A stretch of DNA of 64,000 nt, from NCBI GenBank assembly GCA_016210045.1, contig JACQUX010000009.1:191730-255729 (forward strand), written 5' to 3'. Shown here piece by piece: positions 16,994 to 25,473 of the stretch. The number at the start of each line of letters is the position of its first letter. The stretch's first letter is position 1. This DNA comes from Deltaproteobacteria bacterium (GTDB lineage Bacteria; UBA10199; GCA-002796325; JACPFF01). Below the pieces are notes generated by a model. It ran no database searches. It was not told the DNA's origin and saw only the letters and a list, made by a program, of their open reading frames with translations. A program made the translations under genes and the position numbers.

Positions 16994-18581
16994 AGCCACC
17001 CCTTGTCCTCCGCTCCGCCTCGGTGATCACTTCTAACAGTCGTTCCGGAGAGACGACTTCACCGACTAACCGCAAATCGTCGAATAGCGTCCCATCCGGT
17101 GCCGCGAAGATGAGCGTGGGCCAACCGACGACGTGATAGCGCTCAATCAAGCCTTCAACAGTCCGATTCGTAAACGTGGTGTCGATTCGCAACGGGACAA
17201 TCCGCGTAGCCAGCGCTGCAACGACTCGCGGATCTTGAAAGGTCGTTTGCTCCATGATGACGCACGGGACACAGGTCTTGGAGGTAAATTCAATCAGCAG
17301 CGGCCGCCCTGCCGCGCGCGCCGTCGTGAGCGCGACGGTCTCATCGGTGTGCCAGCGCGAGTCCGGCGCCAGCAACGCCCAGGTGTAATACCCGGCCGGC
17401 AGCAGCAGTAAGATTCCGAGCGCCGCTTTCACTACGCGCAACGCCCCACCCTTCGGCAATTTGCGCGCGATCGCCCCGTAAAATGTGCCGACGATCATGA
17501 AGACCGTTCCGAGACCGAGGCCGTACGTGAAGAGCAGTAGAAATCCTTGCACCGCATCGCGCTGCACGCCTACGTGCGTCACCAGCGCCGCGACCACCGG
17601 GCCCGCGCATGGCGTGGCCAACAGGCCGGTGGAAATGCCGGCCAGAAAGGCTCCGCGCGGCCCGACGCCGCCCAACCGCTGCAACCGCGTTTGCAACACG
17701 GACGGCAGTTGGAGCGAGAAAACGCCGAACATCGACGCGGACATCGCGAGGAAAAAGAGCACGACGAGGACTAAAAACCACCGTTGTTGAAAGAGGAAGC
17801 CGATCGGCTGCCCGGCCAACGCGCCGACCACGCCGATCGTCGCGTACGTGAGCGAAAGGCCGAGCGCCAACGACGCGGCCAGCAACAAATTGCGACGACG
17901 CCGTTCCGGATCGATCCCGATAATCAACAGCACCACGGGGAGGATCGGCAGCACGCATGGCGTGAAACTGGTGAGCACACCGCCGAGGAACACGAGCAGA
18001 TACGTCCAGAGTGCGCCATGGGCGAAGAGGTCTTGCGGTGCGGATTGAGCAGCAACGTGGGTGGGACTCGACGTATGATCGGTGCTCGGAGCCGCGCCAA
18101 CCGGACCGACTTGCACTGCCCATTCCACGAGCCGCTCTTCACGCCGGAAACAGAGTTTCTCGGAACAGCCTTGGAAGGCCACAGTCGCCGCCAATGTCCG
18201 TGGTCCGGGGGCTAGGCCGGCCGGAGCCTCCAATTCGGCGACGATCTCGACATCGTGGTCATAAATTTCCACCGTCTTGCCCAAAAACGGATCTTCCTTC
18301 AGTTGCGCGTCGGGATAGCGGATCGCGACGACTTTCAGGCCTTCCAGCGCATCGAAGTTGAGTTCCGTTTCCGCACGATAGAGATAGTGCTTGGTCGGCA
18401 CTTGAAGCACCACCCGCACCGTGGTTTTTTCCGCCGGCTGCAGCGCGAGCTCCGTAGGTTCGACGATCATCCCAAACGGCGTTGCCGGCAGTTGGGCCTG
18501 CACGCCCCCGATCCAGCAAAGGCAAAACACACTCCACAACACTCCCCAACCATAGCGGCACTTTTTCATCGCGCGCTGCAT
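16989..18581 (-). CDS. dsbD: Thiol:disulfide interchange protein DsbD
   Basis: DsbD moves reducing equivalents from cytoplasmic thioredoxin to periplasmic proteins. The 530 residues include a signal peptide (to about 29), an N-terminal periplasmic domain with CSEKLC, a multi-helix membrane domain with the paired Cys motifs SFTPCVLPILP and LLATPCAGPVV, and a C-terminal thioredoxin domain with CVPC. All three Cys pairs are present. It diverges from the pgsA-like gene. Its stop lies in an inverted repeat. Confidence 0.94.
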   Translation of the reverse strand: MQRAMKKCRYGWGVLWSVFCLCWIGGVQAQLPATPFGMIVEPTELALQPAEKTTVRVVLQVPTKHYLYRAETELNFDALEGLKVVAIRYPDAQLKEDPFLGKTVEIYDHDVEIVAELEAPAGLAPGPRTLAATVAFQGCSEKLCFRREERLVEWAVQVGPVGAAPSTDHTSSPTHVAAQSAPQDLFAHGALWTYLLVFLGGVLTSFTPCVLPILPVVLLIIGIDPERRRRNLLLAASLALGLSLTYATIGVVGALAGQPIGFLFQQRWFLVLVVLFFLAMSASMFGVFSLQLPSVLQTRLQRLGGVGPRGAFLAGISTGLLATPCAGPVVAALVTHVGVQRDAVQGFLLLFTYGLGLGTVFMIVGTFYGAIARKLPKGGALRVVKAALGILLLLPAGYYTWALLAPDSRWHTDETVALTTARAAGRPLLIEFTSKTCVPCVIMEQTTFQDPRVVAALATRIVPLRIDTTFTNRTVEGLIERYHVVGWPTLIFAAPDGTLFDDLRLVGEVVSPERLLEVITEAERRTRGGW

Positions 18582-18666
18582 AGCACAATGTCAGCTCGAT
18601 GCAATCGTGCGACAAAACCGTGCACGTGATTGACACCGTTCCCACACTCTCGTAGATTCCGCCGCC

Positions 18667-19266
18667 ATGATGGACGACGCGGCCGCTCCCACACCGACCA
18701 GAACGACGCTCCCGAACTTGCTCACCTATTTTCGCCTCGCGGCGGTGCCGTTTCTCATCTTGGCGTTCGTACAACAGTGGTACTTAGTCGCGCTGATCCT
18801 CTTCTGTCTCGCCGGCGGCACCGACTTAATCGACGGCTATATCGCACGGCGCTTCAATCAGCGCTCCAGGCTCGGCGCCATCCTCGACCCGATCGCCGAC
18901 AAACTCTTAATGGCCGTCTCGTTCATCGGTCTCGCCACCGTTCCCGGAGGCAAGATCATCCCCATTTGGTTTGTCGTGCTGGTCCTGGGGAAAGATCTCT
19001 TCATCATCGCCGGCATCGGCTATTTTTTGTGGCGCAAAGTCCCGATCGAATACGGGGCCGTGTTCTGGAGTAAAGTGACGACGCTGTTGTTGTTGGTCAT
19101 CGGCGGGCTGGCACTCATCGACCTGACGTTTCCCGGCGTGGCGATCATTGGATATCCGGTCTGGGACTTCGTCTTTTGGGGAAGTTTCATTGGCGGCGCG
19201 TTGTTGATCATCACCATCCTCGAATACCTGCAACGCGGTCTCGAAATCCTGCAACGACCAAGGTAG
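18667..19266 (+). CDS. pgsA: CDP-alcohol phosphatidyltransferase, PgsA-like
   Basis: This membrane enzyme of phospholipid synthesis has the motif DG-x2-AR-x8-G-x3-D-x3-D, seen as DGYIARRFNQRSRLGAILDP followed by IAD. The N-terminus LPNLLTYFRLAAVPF is typical of phosphatidylglycerophosphate synthases. The 199 residues carry about five transmembrane segments. Assignment to PgsA rather than another CDP-alcohol transferase is likely but not certain. It is followed 4 bp later by lipB. Confidence 0.8.
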   Translation: MMDDAAAPTPTRTTLPNLLTYFRLAAVPFLILAFVQQWYLVALILFCLAGGTDLIDGYIARRFNQRSRLGAILDPIADKLLMAVSFIGLATVPGGKIIPIWFVVLVLGKDLFIIAGIGYFLWRKVPIEYGAVFWSKVTTLLLLVIGGLALIDLTFPGVAIIGYPVWDFVFWGSFIGGALLIITILEYLQRGLEILQRPR

Positions 19267-19270
19267 TCCT

Positions 19271-19990
19271 ATGATTGCTGTCGATGATTGGGGCACGATT
19301 CCCTACCGCCTGGCATGGGAACGCCAAGAGGCACTGCGACAACAACGGCTCGCCGACACGATCGACGACACCTTGATCCTCTGCGAACATCCGCGCGTCT
19401 TTACGACCGGCCGCCAAGACTGCAGCGCCGATTGGCGCGCCGATGCAGCAACGATCGCACAAGCGGGGATAGAAGTAGTGCCGAGCAATCGTGGCGGACG
19501 CGTCACGTATCATGGGCCCGGCCAATTGGTCGGGTACTGCATTTTCAACCTGCATGCCCGCAAGATCGGCGTGCGTGAGTTCGTTACACAAGTGGAAGAA
19601 CTCCTCATCCGCACGCTGGCCCATTTCCAGATCCTCGCCGGCCGTGACGCCGCGTATCCCGGCGTCTGGGTCGGGCAGCAAAAAGTCGCCGCGCTGGGGC
19701 TGCACATCAGTCATGGCGTCACACTCCACGGCTTCGCGCTGAACTACGCCCCGCAATTGTCGGATTATCAATATATCGTGCCGTGCGGCATCCAACAGCG
19801 CGGCGTCACGTCGATCGCGGCGCTTCGCGGCGGCAACGCGCCAACGCGCGCCGACGTGGTCGCGACGCTGTGTCGGATGTTGACGGACGTATTTCCGGAA
19901 CGAAGTAGCAGTTATTCGGCGGCTTCGAACATCGGGCCGACGTTCACTCCCGTCGCAGGCGGCTGTTCCTCGGGGCGAAGTTCGTCGTAA
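19271..19990 (+). CDS. lipB: Octanoyl-[acyl-carrier-protein]:protein N-octanoyltransferase
   Basis: LipB transfers the octanoyl chain from ACP to lipoyl domains, the first step of lipoic acid synthesis. The sequence shows CEHPRVFTTGRQ, RGGRVTYHGPGQLVGY, KVAALGLHIS, and the catalytic Cys in YIVPCGIQQRGVTSI. The 239 residues include a divergent C-terminal tail of about 25, Ser-rich, that overlaps the opposite-strand small gene. lipA is not in the window. Confidence 0.95.
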   Translation: MIAVDDWGTIPYRLAWERQEALRQQRLADTIDDTLILCEHPRVFTTGRQDCSADWRADAATIAQAGIEVVPSNRGGRVTYHGPGQLVGYCIFNLHARKIGVREFVTQVEELLIRTLAHFQILAGRDAAYPGVWVGQQKVAALGLHISHGVTLHGFALNYAPQLSDYQYIVPCGIQQRGVTSIAALRGGNAPTRADVVATLCRMLTDVFPERSSSYSAASNIGPTFTPVAGGCSSGRSSS

Positions 19991-20139
19991 GGCGGGAGGG
20001 TCTCAGCCTCTGCGGCCAAGTCGGGCAATGCGGCCAACTGTTTATTCAAATCGGCCTCGGTGACATGTCCTTGGCGTAAATTGCGATCGACCAACCGTTT
20101 GTCGAACACTAATTGAGATTCCAGCTGACTGAGTGCCAT
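19912..20139 (-). CDS. 75-residue acidic protein of unknown function
   Basis: The frame has a good AAGGAG ribosome site and starts MALSQLESQLVFDKRLVDRN. A helical segment (LRQGHVTEADLNKQLAALPD) precedes an acidic, Pro-rich tail. It overlaps the lipB 3' end tail-to-tail by 79 bp. Short proteins with a similar 'RLVDRNIRRG...LPDL' pattern occur in deltaproteobacteria as far as I recall. No function can be proposed. Confidence 0.6.
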   Translation of the reverse strand: MALSQLESQLVFDKRLVDRNLRQGHVTEADLNKQLAALPDLAAEAETLPPYDELRPEEQPPATGVNVGPMFEAAE

Positions 20140-20157
20140 CGGTAAGACTCCTTATCT

Positions 20158-20252
20158 TTCCGTCATCCTGAGCGGAGCGAAGGATCCAGTGAACACCATT
20201 GGATTCTTCCCGCCGGAGGCGGGCGCGGCGCCTACGGCTCAGAATGACTGCC
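20158..20252. repeat. Intergenic GC-rich repeat
   Basis: CCGTCATCCTGAGCGGAGCG and its imperfect complement CGGCTCAGAATGAC bracket a CCCGCCGGAGGCGGG palindrome at 20210-20224. This type of dispersed repeat is common in environmental genomes. It sits between the 75-residue gene and the cyclase gene. Confidence 0.5.
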
Positions 20253-20260
20253 ACACACCA

Positions 20261-21157
20261 TTACTTCCCACGTGACGTGCTTTTTTCAATCTCCATGATG
20301 ATTTTGCCGTCCTTGAAGATGCGGACGTCGCCGGAGGATTCGCTGATAACAAAGGCCACGGCCTGCGTCAAGGCCGTGATTCCTGCTGCTGCGAGGTGTC
20401 GACTCCCTAAACCGCGCGGCAGTTGGGCAATATCGGCCGCGGTGTTCAAGTACCGTCCGGCCGTGAGCACCGTCCCCTCGCTGCCGATCACGAAGGCCCC
20501 ATCCAGGCCGGAAAACTCCCGAATCGTCTCCTTCAGTCCGGGACTCAGGATATTGCGTTCTTCTTCATCGTAGCCCTTGAACGGATTGATGATCATCTGT
20601 TTGGAGAGTTGCCACACTCGCTCCGCGTCCCCGACGACGAAGGTCGTCCCGACCGGCTTCCCTTCGCGCCCCTTTTCCGCTAATTCCATGCTCAGCATCA
20701 ACACGGCTTGAAAGACCTCTGGCTGAATCGATTCACTGATTTTCCCTTGGCCACGGAACGTCAGGAGTTCGTTCTCCCGCGTCGGGTCGATGAACTGGAT
20801 CGCATCGAGCGGTTCTTGATCCGACTGCCCGACAATACAGACGATCGGTCCCTCCGCCGTGATCTGCCCGCGCGACAGCGCCATTAACAGCGCCAATTTC
20901 ATCTTTGCGAGTCGCGTCAGCGCCAACTTCGGCAACGTGACCATCGCCTTCGCGCGCCCGGCCAACGAAGCCTCTTCGGCCTCGGTGAATTCAAATTTTT
21001 TCCGTTTGCTGATCAAAATCAGCGAGAACCCGCGCGGGATCGGCTTCGGATAGACGAGATCGTCCAACGAATCGATGAAGAGCAAGGTCGACTTCGCACC
21101 ACGGCGCACGGCCATCGTGAACGCCGCTTGCAAGATGACGACATTGTCGGGCTGCAT
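20261..21157 (-). CDS. Diadenylate cyclase domain protein, DacZ-like
   Basis: The 298-residue protein ends in a DAC (DisA_N) domain: the ATP-binding DGAFVIGSEGTV and the GLGSRHLAAAGIT motif, followed by FVISESSGDVRIFKDGKII. Such domains make c-di-AMP from ATP. The bacterial RHR motif is RHL here. The N-terminal half resembles the pyruvate-kinase-C-like domain of archaeal DacZ-type cyclases rather than the membrane helices of CdaA or the DNA-binding part of DisA. It would be cytosolic. Activity is inferred, not shown. Confidence 0.7.
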   Translation of the reverse strand: MQPDNVVILQAAFTMAVRRGAKSTLLFIDSLDDLVYPKPIPRGFSLILISKRKKFEFTEAEEASLAGRAKAMVTLPKLALTRLAKMKLALLMALSRGQITAEGPIVCIVGQSDQEPLDAIQFIDPTRENELLTFRGQGKISESIQPEVFQAVLMLSMELAEKGREGKPVGTTFVVGDAERVWQLSKQMIINPFKGYDEEERNILSPGLKETIREFSGLDGAFVIGSEGTVLTAGRYLNTAADIAQLPRGLGSRHLAAAGITALTQAVAFVISESSGDVRIFKDGKIIMEIEKSTSRGK

Positions 21158-21213
21158 GCCGACCGCTCATAGCGAAGCGCAATGGAAATGTCTACGGACC
21201 GTTCGGCACCGCA

Positions 21214-22629
21214 CTATTTTTGCAGCAAGCCGTCGATCATCTTTCGCCAACCGGCCTCGCCTAAGTACAGATTCGATAGGCCAGTGCGCATCCCGACGGC
21301 CAACGCCTCGCGACTGGGCTGCCGGATCGACGTGTCCGCTTGTCCCACCCACTGCTCCGCGCCCTTGATGATCGCTCCAAAAACCTGATCCTCACGACGC
21401 ATCACGATCCAGAGATCAATCGTCCGCATGATTTCGGCCAATGGTTTCGCCTCGGCCGGGAGTTCGGCGAACGGATACGTGTTGCCCGCGTACGTGAACA
21501 GATTGAGTTTGGCACTGAATCCGACTTCACCAAGTCGGTCATAGACATCACTCTTGCCGAGCGCCGCGTAATGCGCCCGTGCAATGCGGTCGACAAGGCG
21601 TTCCAAGATTTTTCCGTGCAAGTCCTTGATCGCCGTTCCCAATACCGTGGAGGGTCCTGTGGTGGCAAGGGCTTCTGACTTCAGGTCCGCAATCGTGTCC
21701 GTCATCGATTCGACAATGAGCGCACGGAGATACAGTGTCGCGTGTGGCGGCAAAGTCATCTCCAAAGCCTTCAACAACGGATGATCCGTTGCGAGATAAC
21801 GATCGAGCAACTGCTCACAGCTGCTGAGTACGCGTGTTTCCAATCCACGCCGTTGTGCGTCCACCGCCGGCTTTGGGGCCGCGACCGGGACCGGCGTCCG
21901 TTCCGGAGTTGCCGGCCTCGCGCGCTTTTCCGCTTCCACGCGCGCGCGGATCTGCTGATCGACCTGCGCCTTTTCCAACGCACGCGCGGCATCCCGCACA
22001 CCGGCCAATTTTTCTTGCGCCGCAGCGATAGCCTCAGAAAATGAGAAGGCCGCAGCTTCACCGCGCAACTGCGCCGAATGATACAAATGATACGCCAGTC
22101 GTAACGCCGTCGGTTCGAGCGAACGCCGCGCCTCAGTTGGCACCCCAGCCGTCAATTGCTCCACTCCCTGTTCAAATGCCCGCGCTGCAACGTAACCGTG
22201 CGTGCGGACCAGATCCGCGTCACGCTCCAGATAGCCTTGCCCAAAATCCCGACATGCCATCGTTGTCTCGGGGCTGCCCGCATACCGCTCCCGACAATAG
22301 TCGGCAATCTCGCGCGCTGCGATCGTTTGGTGCATCACGCGTTTCTGATCTTTCAACACCGCGTCCAAGCACTGCACGGCCTGCTCCCGTCCTCGCGGGC
22401 CTGTTGTCGGCGTACACTTTTCGACCAGTGTCTGCGCATTGCGGACCAGCGCGGGATTGACTTGCAGGACACCGACTTCGGCAGAGCATTCCGCGCCCAG
22501 CAACGCATCCGGCTCGGCGCTCCCCTTCTCGATTTCCTGCCGACAACCCGGCGAGAGGAGCACGCGGTACTGCTCGTACAGCGGCAAGACATCGATCCGG
22601 AGCACGCGACCATTCCGATCATCACCCAT
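21214..22629 (-). CDS. Uncharacterised 471-residue protein
   Basis: No family recognised and no signal peptide. The first half has scattered Cys (CRQEIEKG, CSAEVG, ADYCRERYAG, MACRDFGQGYLERDADL). The middle (about 185-250) is helical and ends in a charged, Pro-rich linker of coiled-coil type with many Arg and Glu. The second half is mostly helical. It begins 104 bp from the divergent HisA-like gene and lies upstream of the cyclase gene on the same strand. Confidence 0.65.
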   Translation of the reverse strand: MGDDRNGRVLRIDVLPLYEQYRVLLSPGCRQEIEKGSAEPDALLGAECSAEVGVLQVNPALVRNAQTLVEKCTPTTGPRGREQAVQCLDAVLKDQKRVMHQTIAAREIADYCRERYAGSPETTMACRDFGQGYLERDADLVRTHGYVAARAFEQGVEQLTAGVPTEARRSLEPTALRLAYHLYHSAQLRGEAAAFSFSEAIAAAQEKLAGVRDAARALEKAQVDQQIRARVEAEKRARPATPERTPVPVAAPKPAVDAQRRGLETRVLSSCEQLLDRYLATDHPLLKALEMTLPPHATLYLRALIVESMTDTIADLKSEALATTGPSTVLGTAIKDLHGKILERLVDRIARAHYAALGKSDVYDRLGEVGFSAKLNLFTYAGNTYPFAELPAEAKPLAEIMRTIDLWIVMRREDQVFGAIIKGAEQWVGQADTSIRQPSREALAVGMRTGLSNLYLGEAGWRKMIDGLLQK

Positions 22630-22733
22630 AGCACTGCCTCCTTTATACGTGAGGTATCGACAGCGAATGGGAAAAGGTTGCTAACAAAATTAAAATTTAC
22701 GCCGTTGGGACCGCATGTTAGAAATGTACGGCT

Positions 22734-23498
22734 ATGTTGCTCATCCCTACCCTCTTTCTGCGTCACCAGCATGTCGTGAATCCGGCGCCTGACGCAAAGT
22801 CACCGCTGCCGACCGACCCGCTGGCCCTTGGCCGGCAATGGAAAGCAGCTGGTATCGAAATGCTCCATATCGTCGATCTCGACGCCGGTGTCGTCGGCAG
22901 TCCGCTGCCCAACCTCCCGCTGATCACGCGACTCGTCACCGAATGCGGCTTCCATTGCCAAGTGATGGGCGGCATTCGCACCGCGGAAACGGCTAAGCGC
23001 TACTTTGACCACGGCGTCGCCCGAATCTTTCTGGAATCGATCGCGTACCAACAGCCCACATTTGCCGAGGATCTGGCTCGGCGCTTTCCCGGACGCATCG
23101 GCGTGGAGATTGCGGTGCGGCACGGCAAAGTCGCCATCAAAGGGTGGAGCGTCGCACCGCACAAATCCGCCACGGACTACTTGCAGCAATTCCGCGCCAG
23201 CGGCATCGCTGCGGTCCTCTATGCCGATGTCAACGAACACGGCATGCTCGCGGCGGAAAACTTTCAGTCGATCCGTGCGTTCGCGCAACAAGCGCAAATG
23301 CCGGTGCTGCATCACACCGACCTCGAGACGACCGAACAGCTGGAGCAACTGATCCATTTGGAAAAATTCGGCGTGATGGGCACAATCCTCGGCAAATCCG
23401 TCTACGAAGGCAGATTCGATCTGGAAGCGATCGTCACGCTGACGAAAGAGCAGGAACAGATCGCTGCGGCCGACGAAGACACTGTGATGCCTTCATGA
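22734..23498 (+). CDS. HisA/HisF-like TIM-barrel protein lacking the N-terminal catalytic Asp
   Basis: The 254 residues follow the HisA pattern: IPTLFL in place of IPALDL, AGIEMLHIVDLDAG, VMGGIRTAETA and VLYADVNEHGML in place of a TDI-x2-DG motif. The catalytic Asp of strand 1 is Phe, and the last motif has His for its second Asp. It is therefore unlikely to be a working phosphoribosyl isomerase. No other his genes are nearby; the next genes are a HIT protein and an aldehyde dehydrogenase, closely spaced and probably co-transcribed. Confidence 0.7.
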   Translation: MLLIPTLFLRHQHVVNPAPDAKSPLPTDPLALGRQWKAAGIEMLHIVDLDAGVVGSPLPNLPLITRLVTECGFHCQVMGGIRTAETAKRYFDHGVARIFLESIAYQQPTFAEDLARRFPGRIGVEIAVRHGKVAIKGWSVAPHKSATDYLQQFRASGIAAVLYADVNEHGMLAAENFQSIRAFAQQAQMPVLHHTDLETTEQLEQLIHLEKFGVMGTILGKSVYEGRFDLEAIVTLTKEQEQIAAADEDTVMPS

Positions 23499-23517
23499 CC
23501 GCGCGCGGGAGGCGAGC

Positions 23518-23883
23518 ATGAGTGCCAGCCAATGTATTTTTTGTCGCATCAGCGCGGGTGAAATTCCGTGCCGCCAAGTGTATGCGACATCCACTGTGCT
23601 CGCCTTTCACGATATCCAACCGCAAGCCCCGACCCACATCCTGCTCATTCCGCGGCTGCACATCGCGACGCTCAATGATTTCCCAATCGAGCAGCGTGGC
23701 TTGGCCGCCGACCTCATCGCGGCCACACAGCAGATCGTGCGCGACCTTGGATTGGCCACACGCGGCTATCGCGTAATCATCAACACCAATGCCGATGCCG
23801 GCCAGGAAGTCTTCCATCTGCACTGGCATATTTGCGGAGGTCAGCCGTTGGGGAAGATGCTCACAATTAATAGGGCGCAATAG
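23518..23883 (+). CDS. HIT-family nucleotide-binding protein (HINT type)
   Basis: The 121-residue protein begins CIFCRISAGEIPC, typical of the HINT branch with a zinc-type Cys pair. The histidine triad is HLHWHICGG. These proteins hydrolyse nucleotide phosphoramidates in vitro; their physiological role is often unknown. An AGGCGAG site precedes the ATG. It lies between the HisA-like gene and the dehydrogenase gene. Confidence 0.92.
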   Translation: MSASQCIFCRISAGEIPCRQVYATSTVLAFHDIQPQAPTHILLIPRLHIATLNDFPIEQRGLAADLIAATQQIVRDLGLATRGYRVIINTNADAGQEVFHLHWHICGGQPLGKMLTINRAQ

Positions 23884-23892
23884 GGAGCACAT

Positions 23893-25473
23893 ATGGCACA
23901 GGCGTCACCAACTATGGACCTTGCGACATCGCGGACATTGGTTTCGACCAACCCCGCCACGCTGGAACGGCTTGGTGAAGTCCCGATCACGGCGTCCGCA
24001 GACGTCCACGCGGCCGTCGCACGCGCGCGCGCGGCGCAACCCACGTGGGCCGCGCTTTCGTTCGCCGCACGGCGAGACTGCTTGCTACGTGCGCGCGAGT
24101 ATTTGCTTCAACATCTCGACGCGTTCGCCCTGACGATCACACAAGAAAACGGCAAACCGTTGGTCGAGGCCCTAACGGCGGAACTCTACCCCCTCGCCGA
24201 TCTGCTCTATTATTTTGCGCACCACACGGCCACGTTGCTGCGTGGAGAATCACTCCCGACCGGCCTGATGCGGCTGTTGGGACGCACGTCGCGGCTCACC
24301 TATCGCCCCGTCGGCGTGGTCGGCATCATCGCCCCGTGGAATTATCCATTTTCCATCCCCGCCGGCAGCGTGGCAATGGCCCTGATGGCCGGCAACAGCG
24401 TCGTGCTGAAACCCTCCTCCGCGACGCCGCTGGTCGGGATGCGGGTCGCCGAGCTGTTCGAGGCCGCGCAATTACCGAGCGATGTCTTCATCCACATCCC
24501 CGGCGACGCCACGACGGGACAGACATTGTGCGAAACGCGACTCCACAAACTCATTTTCACTGGCAGCGTGGGTGTCGGGAAAAAAGTCATGGCCGCATGC
24601 GCGCAAAACCTCATTCCGTGCGTGTTGGAACTCGGCGGCAAAGACCCGATGATCGTCCGCGCCGATGCCGACCTCGATTTCGCCAGCAGCGGCGCGGTCT
24701 GGGGGGCCTTCACCAACGCCGGACAATGCTGCGCCTCCGTCGAGCGCGTCTATGTGCATCAGGCGGTCGCGGAACGCTTTATCGAACTGGTGGTTCGCAA
24801 AACGCAGCAACTCCGCCAAGGCATCGGCACCAACGCCGCGGTCGAAATCGGCCCGCTCACCACGGCTGCACAATTGGCCATTGTGGAACGCCAAGTCGAA
24901 GAGGCGCGCGCGCGGGGAGCACAGATCCTGACGGGCGGTGAACGGAACGCCGCATTCCCCGGCTATTTCTATCGCCCCACCGTGCTCACTAATGTGGATC
25001 ACAGTTTTGCCGTGATGCGCGAAGAAACATTCGGCCCGTTGCTTCCGATCATGACCTTCAGTGATGACCGCGAAGCCGTACAGCTCGCCAACGACACCAC
25101 GTTCGGCCTCACGGCGTCGGTCTGGAGCCGCGATCGCACTGCGGCCGAACGGATGGCCAAGAGAATCCATGCCGGCACGGTGACGATCAACGACTGCCTC
25201 TACACACACGCGATCTGTCAAACCCCATGGGGCGGCAGCGGCGAGAGCGGATTTGGGCGAACGCACGGCAAAGTCGGTCTGATGGAATTGGTCGAACCCC
25301 ACCACATCCACGTCAACACGTCCGCGCCGCGCAAAGACCTCTGGTGGTATCCGTATGGACAGCGTGTCTACGACCTGTTTCGGGTGATGGCGCGCACCGC
25401 GACCGGCGGATGGTGGCAGCGCCTGCGAAGTCTCCCGACGCTGCTGCAAAGTCTCAAATTGCCGAAATCATAA
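23893..25473 (+). CDS. NAD(P)-dependent aldehyde dehydrogenase
   Basis: The 526 residues carry the full ALDH signature: GIIAPWNYPF for cofactor binding, FTGSVGVGKKV, LELGGKDPMIV with the general-base Glu, and NAGQCCASVERV with the catalytic Cys. A C-terminal extension (RKDLWWYPYGQRVYDLFRV and about 40 residues in all) goes past the usual end; ALDHs acting on aliphatic or lipid aldehydes sometimes have such tails. Substrate unknown. It ends 6 bp inside the convergent 432-residue gene. Confidence 0.92.
   Translation: MAQASPTMDLATSRTLVSTNPATLERLGEVPITASADVHAAVARARAAQPTWAALSFAARRDCLLRAREYLLQHLDAFALTITQENGKPLVEALTAELYPLADLLYYFAHHTATLLRGESLPTGLMRLLGRTSRLTYRPVGVVGIIAPWNYPFSIPAGSVAMALMAGNSVVLKPSSATPLVGMRVAELFEAAQLPSDVFIHIPGDATTGQTLCETRLHKLIFTGSVGVGKKVMAACAQNLIPCVLELGGKDPMIVRADADLDFASSGAVWGAFTNAGQCCASVERVYVHQAVAERFIELVVRKTQQLRQGIGTNAAVEIGPLTTAAQLAIVERQVEEARARGAQILTGGERNAAFPGYFYRPTVLTNVDHSFAVMREETFGPLLPIMTFSDDREAVQLANDTTFGLTASVWSRDRTAAERMAKRIHAGTVTINDCLYTHAICQTPWGGSGESGFGRTHGKVGLMELVEPHHIHVNTSAPRKDLWWYPYGQRVYDLFRVMARTATGGWWQRLRSLPTLLQSLKLPKS

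Noticed and set aside
22734-23498. Functional hisA
   Set aside because: The catalytic Asp of strand 1 is replaced and no other his genes are nearby.
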